NCBI RefSeq assembly: GCF_036226505.1
Contig: NZ_CP108484.1
Span: forward strand, 1,178,001-1,242,000
Origin: Kitasatospora sp. NBC_01246
GTDB taxonomy: Bacteria > Actinomycetota > Actinomycetes > Streptomycetales > Streptomycetaceae
DNA length: 64,000 bases
Reading direction: 5' to 3'
The position numbers and the translations under genes were made by a program. Position 1 is the first letter of the stretch, and each line of letters begins with the position of its first letter. This document shows positions 35,433 to 44,680 of the stretch, piece by piece. The notes below the pieces were generated by a model. It saw only the letters and a list, made by a program, of their open reading frames with translations. It was not told the DNA's origin and did not search any database.

Positions 35433-36755
35433 CTACCCGATCTGCACCACGGCGGCCCACTCCGGCGGGGCCTCCGGTTCGTAGTCCAGGTCCTCCTCGT
35501 CCAGGTGCGAGTCGGTCCGCGCCCGGGGGAACAGCCCGACCACCGTCCGGCACGGCGGCCGCGACTCCGGCCAGGGCGTCTGCCCGTCCGTCAGCACCAC
35601 GACGACGTCCGGCCGGGACGGGCCCCGCAGCGCCCGGGCGAAACCCGTCCGCAGGTCGGTGCCGCCACCGCCCACCAGCGGGATCCCCTCGGCCCGGCAG
35701 AGCGGGTGCGCGACCCGGGCCGCCGCGTCGCACGGGAGCACGGTGACCAGGTCGCGGCGGCCGCCCACGGCCCGGGCGATCGCGGCCACTTCGAGCAGCG
35801 CGCTGCCCAGTTCGGCGTCGCTGACCGAGCCGGAGGTGTCGATCACCACGGCGACCCGGGGCGGTCTGCGCCGCAGGCTCGGCAGCACGACGCCGGGCAG
35901 CCCGGCCGAGCGCCGCGACGGCCGGCCGTAGGTGTAGTCCTCGCCCGCGCCCGAGCCGGCCGCCGCCGTGCGGACCGCCGCGCCCAGCAACTCCCGCCAC
36001 CGCTGCGGCGGGTGGAAGGCCTCCTCGGCCCACCGCTGCCACGCCTGCGGCGCGCTGCCCGGCCGGGCGGTGATGCCCTGCGCCACCCGGAACCGCACCG
36101 CGTCCCGCTCCTGGGCGCTCAGCCCGTGCGCGCCGTCCGGCCCGAACTCCCACTCCCGCTCCAGTCCGTCGGCGCCGCTGCCGCAGTCCAGCCAGATCAG
36201 GCTCTCGGTCAGCGGCCCGAGGCTGAACAGGCGCAGGTAGTCCTCCATCAGACCCCCGTCGGGGAGCCCGAGGGAGGTCGGGCGGACGGCGCCCTCGGGC
36301 TCGACCAGCCCGTCGCCGAAGGCATCGTCGTTGATCTCGCAGTCGGCCGCGATGTTCATCCGCAGCCGCTCCCCCGGGCCGGTCAGCCCGCGCTCCTCGG
36401 CGACCCGGTCGCTGCGCCCGTGGTGGTCCCGCAGCAGGTGCGAGACCTCGTGCACCCAGACCGCGGCCAGTTCCTCCACCGGCGTGCGGTCCACGAAGAC
36501 CGGTGAGACGTAGCACCGCCAGTGCCGGTCCACCGCCATCGTCGGCACGCGCTGCGACTCCACGGTGTGCAGCGCGAACAGAGCCGTCGCCAGGTAGGGC
36601 CGGACCTTCGCCGCGTGCAGCCGGGCGGCGAACAGCTTGTCGAGGTCCAGCCCCCGGGGCCCGTCCGGCACCGCCGCCCGGCCCGCACTCATCGAACTCC
36701 CCGGACTCATCCGGCTGATCGGGCTCCCCTGACTCCCCTGACTCCCCTGACTCAT
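35433..36755 (-). CDS. metallopeptidase-like and VWA-domain protein (MoxR partner)
   Basis: This 440-residue protein combines two parts. Residues 35-150 form a putative metallopeptidase region with the zinc motif H102-E-V-S-H106 and a downstream MNIAADCEIND segment, as in DUF2201-type proteins. Residues 300-430 are a von Willebrand A domain with an intact MIDAS: D306-T-S308-G-S310, T366 and D390. Its ATG overlaps the MoxR stop codon (ATGA at 36752-36755), so the two are translationally coupled. MoxR ATPases usually remodel or load metal/cofactor onto VWA partners. The N-terminus is a SQG repeat encoded by a 9-bp tandem repeat. Confidence 0.88.
   Translation of the reverse strand: MSQGSQGSQGSPISRMSPGSSMSAGRAAVPDGPRGLDLDKLFAARLHAAKVRPYLATALFALHTVESQRVPTMAVDRHWRCYVSPVFVDRTPVEELAAVWVHEVSHLLRDHHGRSDRVAEERGLTGPGERLRMNIAADCEINDDAFGDGLVEPEGAVRPTSLGLPDGGLMEDYLRLFSLGPLTESLIWLDCGSGADGLEREWEFGPDGAHGLSAQERDAVRFRVAQGITARPGSAPQAWQRWAEEAFHPPQRWRELLGAAVRTAAAGSGAGEDYTYGRPSRRSAGLPGVVLPSLRRRPPRVAVVIDTSGSVSDAELGSALLEVAAIARAVGGRRDLVTVLPCDAAARVAHPLCRAEGIPLVGGGGTDLRTGFARALRGPSRPDVVVVLTDGQTPWPESRPPCRTVVGLFPRARTDSHLDEEDLDYEPEAPPEWAAVVQIG
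36724..36750 (-). repeat. 9-bp coding tandem repeat at the start of the VWA gene
   Basis: CTCCCCTGA occurs three times in a row and encodes Ser-Gln-Gly repeats right after the VWA start codon, adjacent to the overlap with the MoxR gene. Confidence 0.95.
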
Positions 36756-38044
36756 CGGCCCGCCTTGGCGGCGACCCGGGCCACCGACCGGTCGGCCCGG
36801 TTCGACAGCGAGACCACCCCGGCCAGCCGCTCGATCGCGGCCGGGACGTCCCAGTCCGGCCGGCGCAGCGAGGCGAGCGTGGTCGCCGGGACGACCACCA
36901 GGTCCGGGGCGCCGGTCTCGGTCGCCCGGACGAGCAGCGTCCACGCCGCGTCCCAGCGGTCCTTCTCCGGCCGCTTGCGGACGGCGGCCACCACCCCGTC
37001 GAGCACGGCCTGGCGGAGGTCCCCGCGCTCGGGCAGTTCGGCGCCGGCCGGATCGGCCAGCAGCTCCTCCGGGTCCGGGAGGTCCATCCGGTCCAGGCTC
37101 GCCAGCAGCTCCAGCCCGGGTCCGTCCCCCACCGTGCCCCTGACCAGCAGGGAGAGGACGTCCCGGGAGGAGCCGGCCGCGGTGGCGAAGGCGACCAGGC
37201 AGAGCGCCGTCTCCCAGCTCCGGGGCGACGGCCAGGCGCCGCCCCGACGGGTCTCGTTGGCGGGCAGCCGGTGGACGAGCGCGGGGCGGGCGGCGAGCAG
37301 GCCGCAGACGGCGCGCCGGGCGAAGGCGACCGACTCCGCCAGCCGCCGCGGGTCGAGCCGCGGCAGGGTGGCCCGGGGCCACGTCCCGCCGAGGCCGCGG
37401 ACCACCACGTCGTGGTCGTGCACCCACTGGAGGTGGACGAAGCGGTTGGCCAGCGGCGGGCTCAGCTCCCAGCCGTCGGCCGCCGAGGCGCGCGGGTTGG
37501 CGGCGGCCACGATGCGGACCTCGGGCGGCAGTTGCAGCGCGCCGATCCGCCGCTCCAGGACGAGCCGGAGCAGGGCGGCCTGGACGGCCGGCGGCGCGGT
37601 GGACAGCTCGTCGAGGAAGAGCAGCCCCCGGCCGGCCCGGACCAGGCGCACGGCCCAGTCCGGCGGGGCCATCGGGACGCCCTGCTGCGCCGGATCGGAG
37701 CCGAGGACGGGCAGGCCGGAGAAGTCGGACGGCTCGTGCACGCTGGCGATCACGGTGGTCAGCGGCAGGTCCAGGGTCTCGGCCAGCTGGGTCAGGGCGG
37801 CGGTCTTGCCGATGCCCGGCTCGCCCCACAGCAGGACGGGGCGGTCGGCGGCCACCGCCAGGGTGAGCGCCTCCAGTTGGTCGTCGGGGCGCGGTTCGGT
37901 ACCGGTCTCGCGCAGCAGGGCGAGCAGTGCATCGGCGACGTCGAGCTGGGAGGCCCGGTCCGGGTCGGCGAGGGTGGCGGCCGCCGAGAACGGGACGGCC
38001 GGGGAGTCGGACAGGGACGTGGACAGGGACGTGGACATGGGCAT
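36752..38044 (-). CDS. MoxR-type AAA+ ATPase
   Basis: The 430-residue protein has an AAA+ core: Walker A GEPGIGKT (74-81), Walker B LLFLDE (141-146), sensor-1 AANPR (181-185) and the NRF segment at 200-202. The HEPSDFSGLPVL insert is usual for the MoxR/RavA branch. A C-terminal region beyond 250 is longer than in minimal MoxR. It overlaps the VWA gene by four bases and follows a gene of unknown function by 68 bp. These ATPases act as chaperones for VWA-domain partners. Confidence 0.9.
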   Translation of the reverse strand: MPMSTSLSTSLSDSPAVPFSAAATLADPDRASQLDVADALLALLRETGTEPRPDDQLEALTLAVAADRPVLLWGEPGIGKTAALTQLAETLDLPLTTVIASVHEPSDFSGLPVLGSDPAQQGVPMAPPDWAVRLVRAGRGLLFLDELSTAPPAVQAALLRLVLERRIGALQLPPEVRIVAAANPRASAADGWELSPPLANRFVHLQWVHDHDVVVRGLGGTWPRATLPRLDPRRLAESVAFARRAVCGLLAARPALVHRLPANETRRGGAWPSPRSWETALCLVAFATAAGSSRDVLSLLVRGTVGDGPGLELLASLDRMDLPDPEELLADPAGAELPERGDLRQAVLDGVVAAVRKRPEKDRWDAAWTLLVRATETGAPDLVVVPATTLASLRRPDWDVPAAIERLAGVVSLSNRADRSVARVAAKAGR

Positions 38045-38112
38045 GTTCGATCACCTCGGAGTCTGGGGGGAGTACGTGAATGTGGGGAAAGGGCGGCGGG
38101 CGAGGCCCCGGA

Positions 38113-39513
38113 TCAGCGGGCGGTCGCCCCGAGGGCCCCGGAGCGGCGGTCGCGCGGGCGGCGGCGGTACGGGCTCGGGCTGTGCTCGACCAGGCCGGCC
38201 CGGAACAGCCCGTAGCTGATCCGTCGCCGCGCGGCCGACTCCAGCTCGTCCCGCAGCGCGCCGCCGCGCAGCAGGGCGTCGGGGCCGAGCAGCCCCTCGA
38301 CGACCGCCAGCGCACCGGCGGTGTCGCCGTGGTCGAGCCGCTCGCGGACACCGCGGAGGCCGGCGGGGCGCCGGTGCGCCTCGTCGATGGCCTGCAGGCA
38401 AGGCAGCGGTGTGCCGGTCAGCGCGACCAGCAGCTCCTCCCGGCGGATCTCCGCCGGGTCGTGGTCCAGCGCCGTCAGCACGCCGTCGACCAGGCCGATC
38501 CGGTGCCGGGCCCCGCGACAGTCCACCGGGCGCGGCTGCCCGGGCCGGTCCTGGAGCGGGGCCGGTCCGGCCGGCGCGTGGCCGGGCGCGAGCGCCGCGG
38601 CGACCAGCGGGTGCAGCCGGTCGGCCCCGATCGCACCGGTGCGGAGCAGATCGAGGTCGGGGAGCACCCAGGTCGCCGCGTCGGGCAGCACCGGCAGGAC
38701 CGGGCCGGCGCCGCCGACGGGCGCGGCGACGATCCGCCGGGCGGGCGGCCCCGGGCCGTCCCGGTCCGCGACCGGCTCCAGGAGCAGCCGCCGCCGCGCT
38801 CCCAGGCGGACGTCCACCGGCCCGGCGGCGCGCCCCTCGGCGGCGAGCAGGATGTCGGCCTCGGCGGCCCAGCGGTCGACGGCGCAGCGGAGCCCCGGTG
38901 CGTCCGGCAGGGGCGGCGGCTCGCCCCGCGGACCGGGCTCCCGGTCCGGCCGGGAGCGGCCGTCGGCGCCGGACCGGTGGCGCAGTTCGCCGCTGCGGTG
39001 GGCGTCCCACAGGTGGCGGTGCAGGTCGAGACGGAACCGCCGGTCGGGGCGGGGGTGGGGGTAGCGGGAGGCACCGGCCGCGCGGTGGGAGCCGTCCCAG
39101 AGGGCGAGGCTGATCCGCTGGCCGGCGTCCGCCCAGGCGGGCGGCGTCCGGGCGACGAGCCGCACCGGGGGCCCGCCGTCGGGCCGGTGGGCGTCGTAGC
39201 GGGCCAGGGCGACCGTCAGGCCCGGGCGCAGCAGACCGTCCGGGGCGATCCTCGGCAGATGCCAGCGGAGCAGGTCGGGGGCCAGTCGGCGCAGGTCGGC
39301 GCGGAGTTCGGCGGCGAGGGCCCGGCCGTGGGTGCGCGTGACGGTGCGCAGGTCGAGGTCGACGTCGATGTTCGCGGCGGCGCAGGCTCCGGCCCAGTCG
39401 CCGGCCTGCCGGCGGGCCGTCGCGGTCTCGATCATGGACGGCGGCACGGCGAACTCGCGCACGCGCAGCCAGAGGGAAAGGCGGGAAGGCCTGTTCGCGG
39501 TCGAGGTGAGCAT
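38113..39513 (-). CDS. unknown protein encoded upstream of MoxR/VWA
   Basis: A 466-residue protein, Arg/Ala/Pro/Asp-rich, with no recognised catalytic motif, signal peptide or membrane helix. The N-terminal half has short ordered-looking patches (PPSMIETATARRQAGDWAGA and RALAAELRADLRRLAPDLLR), and the C-terminal half has two alpha-rich stretches around LTGTPLPCLQAIDEAHRRPA. AAGGTGAG stands 5 nt before the ATG at 39513, which I prefer to the GTG at 39519. Its tight position before MoxR makes it the likely third component of that module, perhaps a substrate or adaptor. Confidence 0.75.
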   Translation of the reverse strand: MLTSTANRPSRLSLWLRVREFAVPPSMIETATARRQAGDWAGACAAANIDVDLDLRTVTRTHGRALAAELRADLRRLAPDLLRWHLPRIAPDGLLRPGLTVALARYDAHRPDGGPPVRLVARTPPAWADAGQRISLALWDGSHRAAGASRYPHPRPDRRFRLDLHRHLWDAHRSGELRHRSGADGRSRPDREPGPRGEPPPLPDAPGLRCAVDRWAAEADILLAAEGRAAGPVDVRLGARRRLLLEPVADRDGPGPPARRIVAAPVGGAGPVLPVLPDAATWVLPDLDLLRTGAIGADRLHPLVAAALAPGHAPAGPAPLQDRPGQPRPVDCRGARHRIGLVDGVLTALDHDPAEIRREELLVALTGTPLPCLQAIDEAHRRPAGLRGVRERLDHGDTAGALAVVEGLLGPDALLRGGALRDELESAARRRISYGLFRAGLVEHSPSPYRRRPRDRRSGALGATAR

Positions 39514-39701
39514 CAGCACTCACCTTGCGCGGACGGGGCCCCCAATCCGAATGCGGAAGGAGTAGTCATCGCGGGGAGCGTAGCGCTGGTGCCGTCGGGC
39601 TGTCAGCCGCTTTTCCGCAGGCTTGCCCCGACGGACCGGGCGCGACCCGACGGACCGGGCGTGCCCCGGACCGGTCGGTCCGGGGCACGCCGTCGGCTCG
39701 G

Positions 39702-41084
39702 CTACGGCACCTTGGCGTCGGGCAGCCGGACGCCCTTCACCAGGCAGTCGCGGAACTCGTACCAGGGCGCGGGGCCCGTCCAGCGCAGGAAGCCGGCGGC
39801 CCCGGTGCCCTCCGACCGGTTGGCGAACCGGCTGCCGTCGTACAGCAGCTTGCCGGCGGTGGTCGCGGTGCCGGAGGTCACCTGGTGCGACCCGAGCAGG
39901 GCGCAGTCCTGGTAGCGGATCACCGGCCCGCGCGAGGGGTTGACGGCGTCGAAGCGGTACACGTGGGGGACGACGGTGTCGTCCACCCAGGACTCGAACG
40001 AGCGGGCCGTGTCGTCGCAGGACACGAAGGTGATGCTGCCCTTGTACCAGGAGGAGTCGATCACCTTGTGGCCCGGGCCGCGGATCTCGAAGCGGATGCC
40101 CTGGGCGTACAGGCGCATCACCGAGTCGGCGCGCGGCGAGTTGGCGCCCAGCTTGAAGAAGGTGCCGGTCGACTTGGCGTCGACCAGGATGTACGACCCG
40201 CCGATGAAGTTCATCGAGCCGCCGCGCTCGTTGCGCACGAAGACGCCGGACTGGAACTCCACCTTGCAGTCACGGAAGGAGAAGTTGAGGAACTGGTCCT
40301 GCTGCTGCTCGGTCGGTGTCCCGCCCATCACCAGGAAGGCGTCCGCGTAGCTGCCGCTGATCTGGCAGTGGTCCCAGCCCATCTCGCTGTTGAGGTTGGA
40401 GTTGGCGGTGGGGCCGTCGAGGACGATGCCGGCCTTCCAGGTGCCGCGCCAGTCGACGTCGGTGTACCAGGTGTCCTGCACGCCGAAGGTCTTGGAGGAG
40501 TACGAGTAGTTGAACGTCGCGGTGGCGTCCTGGCTCTCGAAGGTCAGACCGCTGATCCGGATGTTCCGGTAGCGGTCCATGTTCCGCCAGAACACGGTGT
40601 CGCGGACCGTCGGCGCGTACACGATGCGGGAGAGGCGCTTGCCGAACCCCGTGATCGAGATGCCGTCGATGACGCTCTGCTTGGTGCGGTCGGTGTTCTG
40701 GGTGGCCGGCAGCAGGCTGTCGGGCTGGGTGAGCAGGTAGGTGCCCGGCGGGATCAGCAGGACCTTCCTCGGGGTGACGCCGGTCTCCGGCGCACCGGCG
40801 AGGACCTCGGCCACGGCCTCCCGGAAGGCGGTGTCGCTGGGCGTGGCCCCGGTCGGGTCGGCGCCCTTGGCGACCACGTCGACCACGTACCCGCCCGCAC
40901 CGGCCGCCACCGCGGCGGGCGCGGCGAGGGCGCTCTGGCCGCCGAGCGCCAGGCTCCCGGCCACGGCGCCCGCGCCGGTCAGCCCGGCGAGCAGGGCGCG
41001 CCGGCCCGGACGGCGCCCCGGGCCGCCCTCGTCCTCGGGCCCGGAGGCCCCGGACCGCGTGCCGTGCGTGGAATGTGTGGACAT
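39702..41084 (-). CDS. Tat-exported right-handed beta-helix protein (pectate-lyase superfamily)
   Basis: This 460-residue protein has a twin-arginine signal (PGRRALLAGLTGAGAVAGSL) and, after it, the VVAKGADPTGATPSDTAFRE segment that opens many pectate-lyase-superfamily (DUF/GH-like) beta-helix proteins. Later repeats such as IRISGLTFESQDATATFNYS and MNFIGGSYILVDA fit helix coils. Catalytic residues of true lyases or polygalacturonases could not be placed, so the enzyme class is open. It likely acts on an extracellular polysaccharide. A GGGGG ribosome site precedes the ATG. Confidence 0.8.
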   Translation of the reverse strand: MSTHSTHGTRSGASGPEDEGGPGRRPGRRALLAGLTGAGAVAGSLALGGQSALAAPAAVAAGAGGYVVDVVAKGADPTGATPSDTAFREAVAEVLAGAPETGVTPRKVLLIPPGTYLLTQPDSLLPATQNTDRTKQSVIDGISITGFGKRLSRIVYAPTVRDTVFWRNMDRYRNIRISGLTFESQDATATFNYSYSSKTFGVQDTWYTDVDWRGTWKAGIVLDGPTANSNLNSEMGWDHCQISGSYADAFLVMGGTPTEQQQDQFLNFSFRDCKVEFQSGVFVRNERGGSMNFIGGSYILVDAKSTGTFFKLGANSPRADSVMRLYAQGIRFEIRGPGHKVIDSSWYKGSITFVSCDDTARSFESWVDDTVVPHVYRFDAVNPSRGPVIRYQDCALLGSHQVTSGTATTAGKLLYDGSRFANRSEGTGAAGFLRWTGPAPWYEFRDCLVKGVRLPDAKVP

Positions 41085-41368
41085 CGCCAACCCCCGTCGA
41101 TCAGAACTGTCGGGGCCACGACCCTTGAGTGGATCATGACCGAACACCGTGATCATCTGGCATGTCCCGGCCCCGGCACAAGACTCCGGACCGCCCGGAT
41201 CGGCCCGCCCGGCCCACCCGGCCCGCCCTGAACGTCCGGGGCCCGGACCCGGGCCACCCGGGCGGGCGCACCGGACGGCGGGCCCGGTGGCGCGTCGGTA
41301 GCTTGGGCGGGACAGCCGCGGCACGGAGCAGCTGGGCCGCGCAGCAGCGCAAGACCGGGCAGGTTCAG

Positions 41369-42214
41369 ATGGTCAGTGGCGAACTCGATCTCACCGGGCT
41401 CCGGCGGGTCTACGGGCGCCCGGGGAGCAGGCTCTTCTACACGCTCGTCTGTCGCAACGCCCGGCACTGGGGGTGGACCGAACCGGGCCAGTCGAAGTGG
41501 CGGTGCTGGCAGGCGCAGCGCCGGCTGGAGGGCGTCCTCGGCCGGAAGCTGTCGCTGCCCGCCGGGTCACGGGTGCTGGACGCCGGCTGCGGCGCCGGGG
41601 TGGTGGCGCGGCAGATGGCCTCCCGGTTCGGCCTGCGGGTCACCGGCGTCGACGTGCTGGACTTCCACGTCCGCGAGGCCCGCCGGCTCAGCGCCCGCGC
41701 GGCGCTGGAGGAGCGGACGAGCTTCCTCTGGGGCGACTACCACGACCTGGAGTTCCCGGACGGCTCCTTCGACGGCGTCTACTCGATGGAGACCCTGGTG
41801 CACGCCTACGACCCCGAGCGGGCGCTGGCGGAGTTCCACCGGGTGCTGCGGCCGGGCGGACGCCTGGTGCTGCTCGGCCCGGTGGGCGCGCCGCCGGAGG
41901 AGATCAGCCCCGAGGGGCACGCGGTGCTGGACCCGTTCATGGACGCGATGGTCTTCCCCGGGGCCAAGCGGTACGACTCCCGCAGCCTGAGCGTGCTGCT
42001 CGCCCGGGCGGGCTTCCGGGTCGAGGAGGCCCTGGACGCCACCGCCCGCTATCGGCCGACCTCCGACGCGCTCTACGCCTACTTCCGGCTGCCGTACGCC
42101 CTGCTGCGGCTGTTCGGGCCGGCCGAGAAGTGGCTCAACCTGCGGTCGGTGGTGGAGATGTACCAGGTGCGGGAGTACGTCTCGTGGTTCGTGCACACCG
42201 CCGTGAAGCCTTAG
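41369..42214 (+). CDS. class I SAM-dependent methyltransferase
   Basis: The 281-residue protein has motif I VLDAGCGAGVVARQMA, the acidic VTGVDVLDFHV, and motif post-II YSMETLVHAYDPERALAEFH with the following RVLRPGGRLVLLGP (motif III). The last three resemble sterol/ubiquinone C-methyltransferases. The upstream frame is open but compositionally non-coding; the ATG at 41369 has only a weak ribosome site (CAGG). It is divergent from the beta-helix gene; no biosynthetic neighbours identify its substrate. Confidence 0.85.
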   Translation: MVSGELDLTGLRRVYGRPGSRLFYTLVCRNARHWGWTEPGQSKWRCWQAQRRLEGVLGRKLSLPAGSRVLDAGCGAGVVARQMASRFGLRVTGVDVLDFHVREARRLSARAALEERTSFLWGDYHDLEFPDGSFDGVYSMETLVHAYDPERALAEFHRVLRPGGRLVLLGPVGAPPEEISPEGHAVLDPFMDAMVFPGAKRYDSRSLSVLLARAGFRVEEALDATARYRPTSDALYAYFRLPYALLRLFGPAEKWLNLRSVVEMYQVREYVSWFVHTAVKP

Positions 42215-42254
42215 CCCCGCGCCCCGACCCGCGCACCCGACCCGCGCCCCGCCC

Positions 42255-42887
42255 TCAGCCGACCCGGGCGCCGAGCATCCGCAGCACCAGCTCGCCGTAG
42301 CGGCGCCCGAGTTCCTCCGGGCTCTCGCTGCTGCGGTCGGTGTACCAGCGGGACACGTCGATGCCCAGCGAGGTGACGGCGCGGGCCGCCGTGCGGACCT
42401 CGGCGACCTCGAAGGCGCCGGCCGCGACGCCCGCCGCGATGAGGGAGCTGACCTCGCGCTCGATGTCCAGCCGCAGCGCGGCGACCACCGTGTAGGCGTC
42501 CTCCGGCAGTGCGTGCAGCTCGTAGTTGACCACCCGGCCGACCGTCCGCGCCCGGGCGTGCCAGGCCGTGAACTCCTCCACCAGGCGCCGCATCCGGGCC
42601 ACCGGCTCGCCCTCGCCGGCCACCGCGTCGCGGACCAGGGTGAGGGTGGCCGCGTGGCCGGCCCGGCTGATCTCGGCCAGCAGGGCGGCCTTGGACGGGT
42701 AGTGGATGTAGAGCGCGGCCGGGCTCATCCCGGCGGCGGTGGCGATGTCCCGGGTGGTGGTGGCGTGGAAGCCGCGCTCCGCGAAGGACTCGACGGCGGC
42801 CTGGAGCAGCCGGAACGCCGCCTCGGGGCGGGCGTCGGCGGCGCCGGGCAGGGCCGGCCAGAGCTCGGCGATGGGCGTGCTGGTCAT
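42255..42887 (-). CDS. TetR-family regulator of the SDR/acyl-CoA regulon
   Basis: A 210-residue TetR protein; HTH residues about 24-70 (LLQAAVESFAERGFHATTTR, DIATAAGMSPAALYIHYPSK). The C-terminal region resembles TetR_N/AcrR types that sense acyl or aromatic ligands. It is divergent from the SDR operon, and the 22-bp site 42979-43000 lies between them. The same site recurs upstream of the APH/acyl-CoA dehydrogenase genes at 51036-51057, so this protein probably represses both units. Its start at 42887 begins MTSTPIAEL. Confidence 0.9.
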   Translation of the reverse strand: MTSTPIAELWPALPGAADARPEAAFRLLQAAVESFAERGFHATTTRDIATAAGMSPAALYIHYPSKAALLAEISRAGHAATLTLVRDAVAGEGEPVARMRRLVEEFTAWHARARTVGRVVNYELHALPEDAYTVVAALRLDIEREVSSLIAAGVAAGAFEVAEVRTAARAVTSLGIDVSRWYTDRSSESPEELGRRYGELVLRMLGARVG

Positions 42888-42954
42888 GGCGCCATCCTCG
42901 CAGATGAGTCGTACCGGAATTCCGGCTGCGCCGGCCGGGAGGCCCGGCCGACTG

Positions 42955-43000
42955 TTGACAGGGTCCCCCACCGACAGCATGCTAAGCAAGCGCTTAGTCA
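42955..43000 (+). promoter_or_regulatory. promoter and TetR operator of the SDR operon
   Basis: A perfect -35 box TTGACA (42955-42960) is followed after 17 bp by CATGCT as a possible -10. The palindrome-like CTAAGCAAGCGCTTAG (42982-42997) overlaps or follows the -10, where a bound repressor would block polymerase. The 22 bp 42979-43000 are identical to the reverse strand of 51036-51057. Confidence 0.85.
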
Positions 43001-43109
43001 CGAGCCCGGTCGGGTGGTCCGTCCGGCCGGCCCGGCAACCCTTGGCGGCCGGGCCGGCCGGACGGCGCGGGACCCGACAACTCCGCAGAACCGTGCGAAA
43101 GGACCCTCC

Positions 43110-43868
43110 GTGGTGCACTCCTTCAAGGGCCAGGTGGCCGTCGTCACCGGATCCAGCCGGGGCATCGGCCTCGGGATCGCGCGCGAGCTGGTCGCCCGCG
43201 GGGCCCGGGTCTGCCTGACCGCCCGCACCGCCGAGCCGCTCGCCGAGGCCGTCCGCGACCTGGGCGGCCCCGAGGTCGCCATCGGCGTCGCGGGGAAGGC
43301 GGACGACCCGGCCCACCAGGACGAAGCGGTGGCCCGCACGATGGAGGCCTTCGGCCGGCTGGACCACCTGGTCAACAACACCGGCATCAACCCGGTCTTC
43401 GGCCCGGTCCTGGACACCGACGAGGCGGCCGCCGCCAAGATCCTGGCCGTCAACGTGCTCGCCCCGCTCGGCTGGACCCGCCGCGCGCACGCCGCCTGGA
43501 TGGGCGAGCACGGCGGCTCGGTGGTCAACGTCGCCTCGATCACCGGTATCCGCGCCTCCCTGGGCATCGGCATGTACGGCGTCTCCAAGGCCGCCCTGAT
43601 GCGGCTGACCACCGAGCTGGCCGCCGAACTCGGTCCCCGGGGCATCCGGGTGAACGCCGTGGCGCCGGCCGTGGTCAAGACGAAGTTCGCCGCGGCGCTC
43701 TACGAGGGCCGCGAGGAGCAGGTCGCCGCCGCGTACCCGCTGGGCCGCCTCGGCGTCCCGGAGGACGTGGCGGGCGCGGTCGCCTTCCTGCTCTCCTCCG
43801 ACGCCGCCTGGATCACCGGCCAGACCCTGGTCGTCGACGGCGGCGTCACCCTCGGCGGCGGGATGTGA
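43110..43868 (+). CDS. short-chain dehydrogenase/reductase (FabG-like)
   Basis: A 252-residue SDR with TGSSRGIG (13-20), the NNTG strand, and the YGVSKAAL Tyr-Lys pair. FabG-like proteins oxidise or reduce 3-hydroxyacyl thioesters. The C-terminus VVDGGVTLGGGM is typical. A GTG at 43110 lies 6 nt after GAAAGGA. It is the first gene of a three-gene operon and its stop overlaps the next start (GTGA at 43865-43868). Confidence 0.9.
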   Translation: MVHSFKGQVAVVTGSSRGIGLGIARELVARGARVCLTARTAEPLAEAVRDLGGPEVAIGVAGKADDPAHQDEAVARTMEAFGRLDHLVNNTGINPVFGPVLDTDEAAAAKILAVNVLAPLGWTRRAHAAWMGEHGGSVVNVASITGIRASLGIGMYGVSKAALMRLTTELAAELGPRGIRVNAVAPAVVKTKFAAALYEGREEQVAAAYPLGRLGVPEDVAGAVAFLLSSDAAWITGQTLVVDGGVTLGGGM

Positions 43869-44680
43869 CCGCCGTGACGGACGAACACGGGAGCCCGGCC
43901 GCCGAGTACGCGGGCCAGGGCGTGGTGGTCACCGGCGCCGGGCGGGGGATCGGGGCCGCGCTGGCCCGCGCCTTCGCCGCGGCCGGTGCCCGGGTGGTCG
44001 TCAACGACCTCGACGCCGCGGCCGCCCGGAAGGTGGCCGCGGACTGCGGCGCCGCCGCGGTGCCCGGCGACGCGGCCTCCGCCGAGGGTGTCGCCGCGCT
44101 GGTCAGCGCCGCCCGGGCGGCGCTCGGCGACATCGACGTCTGGTGCGCCAACGCCGGCGTCGCCCCGGTGGGCGGGGCCGGCGCGCCGGCCGCCGCCTGG
44201 GCGAGCGCCTGGGAGGTCAACGTGCTCGCCCACGTACGCGCCGCCGACCTGCTGCTCCCCCGCTGGCTGGAGCGCGGCAGCGGACGGTTCGTGGCCACCG
44301 TCTCGGCCGCCGGGCTGCTCACCATGCTCGGCTCGGCCCCGTACGCCGTCACCAAGCACGGCGCGCTCGCGTTCGCCGAGTGGCTCGCCGCCACCTACCG
44401 CCACCGGGGCGTGCGGGTGCACGCCCTCTGCCCGCAAGGGGTGCGCACCGACATGCTGGCCTCGACCGGCGCGGTCGGCGAGGCCCTGCTGGCACCGACC
44501 GCGCTGGACCCGGAGGACGTCGCCGGGGCCCTGCTGACCGCGCTGCGCGAGGACCGCTTCCTCGTCCTGCCGCACCCCGAGGTCGCCGAGTACTACGCAG
44601 CCCGCGCCACCGAGCCGGACCGCTGGCTCGGCGGCATGAACCGGCTCCAGCGGGAGCTCGAAAGGAACGAGGCGCTGTGA
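43865..44680 (+). CDS. short-chain dehydrogenase/reductase
   Basis: A 271-residue SDR, second in the operon. The cofactor loop is TGAGRGIG (23-30); the catalytic pair is in APYAVTKHGAL. The GTG start at 43865 overlaps the stop of the first SDR, giving translational coupling, and its own stop overlaps the oxidoreductase GTG (GTGA at 44677-44680). It may act on the same acyl chain in a consecutive step; the substrate is unproven. Confidence 0.9.
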   Translation: MTAVTDEHGSPAAEYAGQGVVVTGAGRGIGAALARAFAAAGARVVVNDLDAAAARKVAADCGAAAVPGDAASAEGVAALVSAARAALGDIDVWCANAGVAPVGGAGAPAAAWASAWEVNVLAHVRAADLLLPRWLERGSGRFVATVSAAGLLTMLGSAPYAVTKHGALAFAEWLAATYRHRGVRVHALCPQGVRTDMLASTGAVGEALLAPTALDPEDVAGALLTALREDRFLVLPHPEVAEYYAARATEPDRWLGGMNRLQRELERNEAL

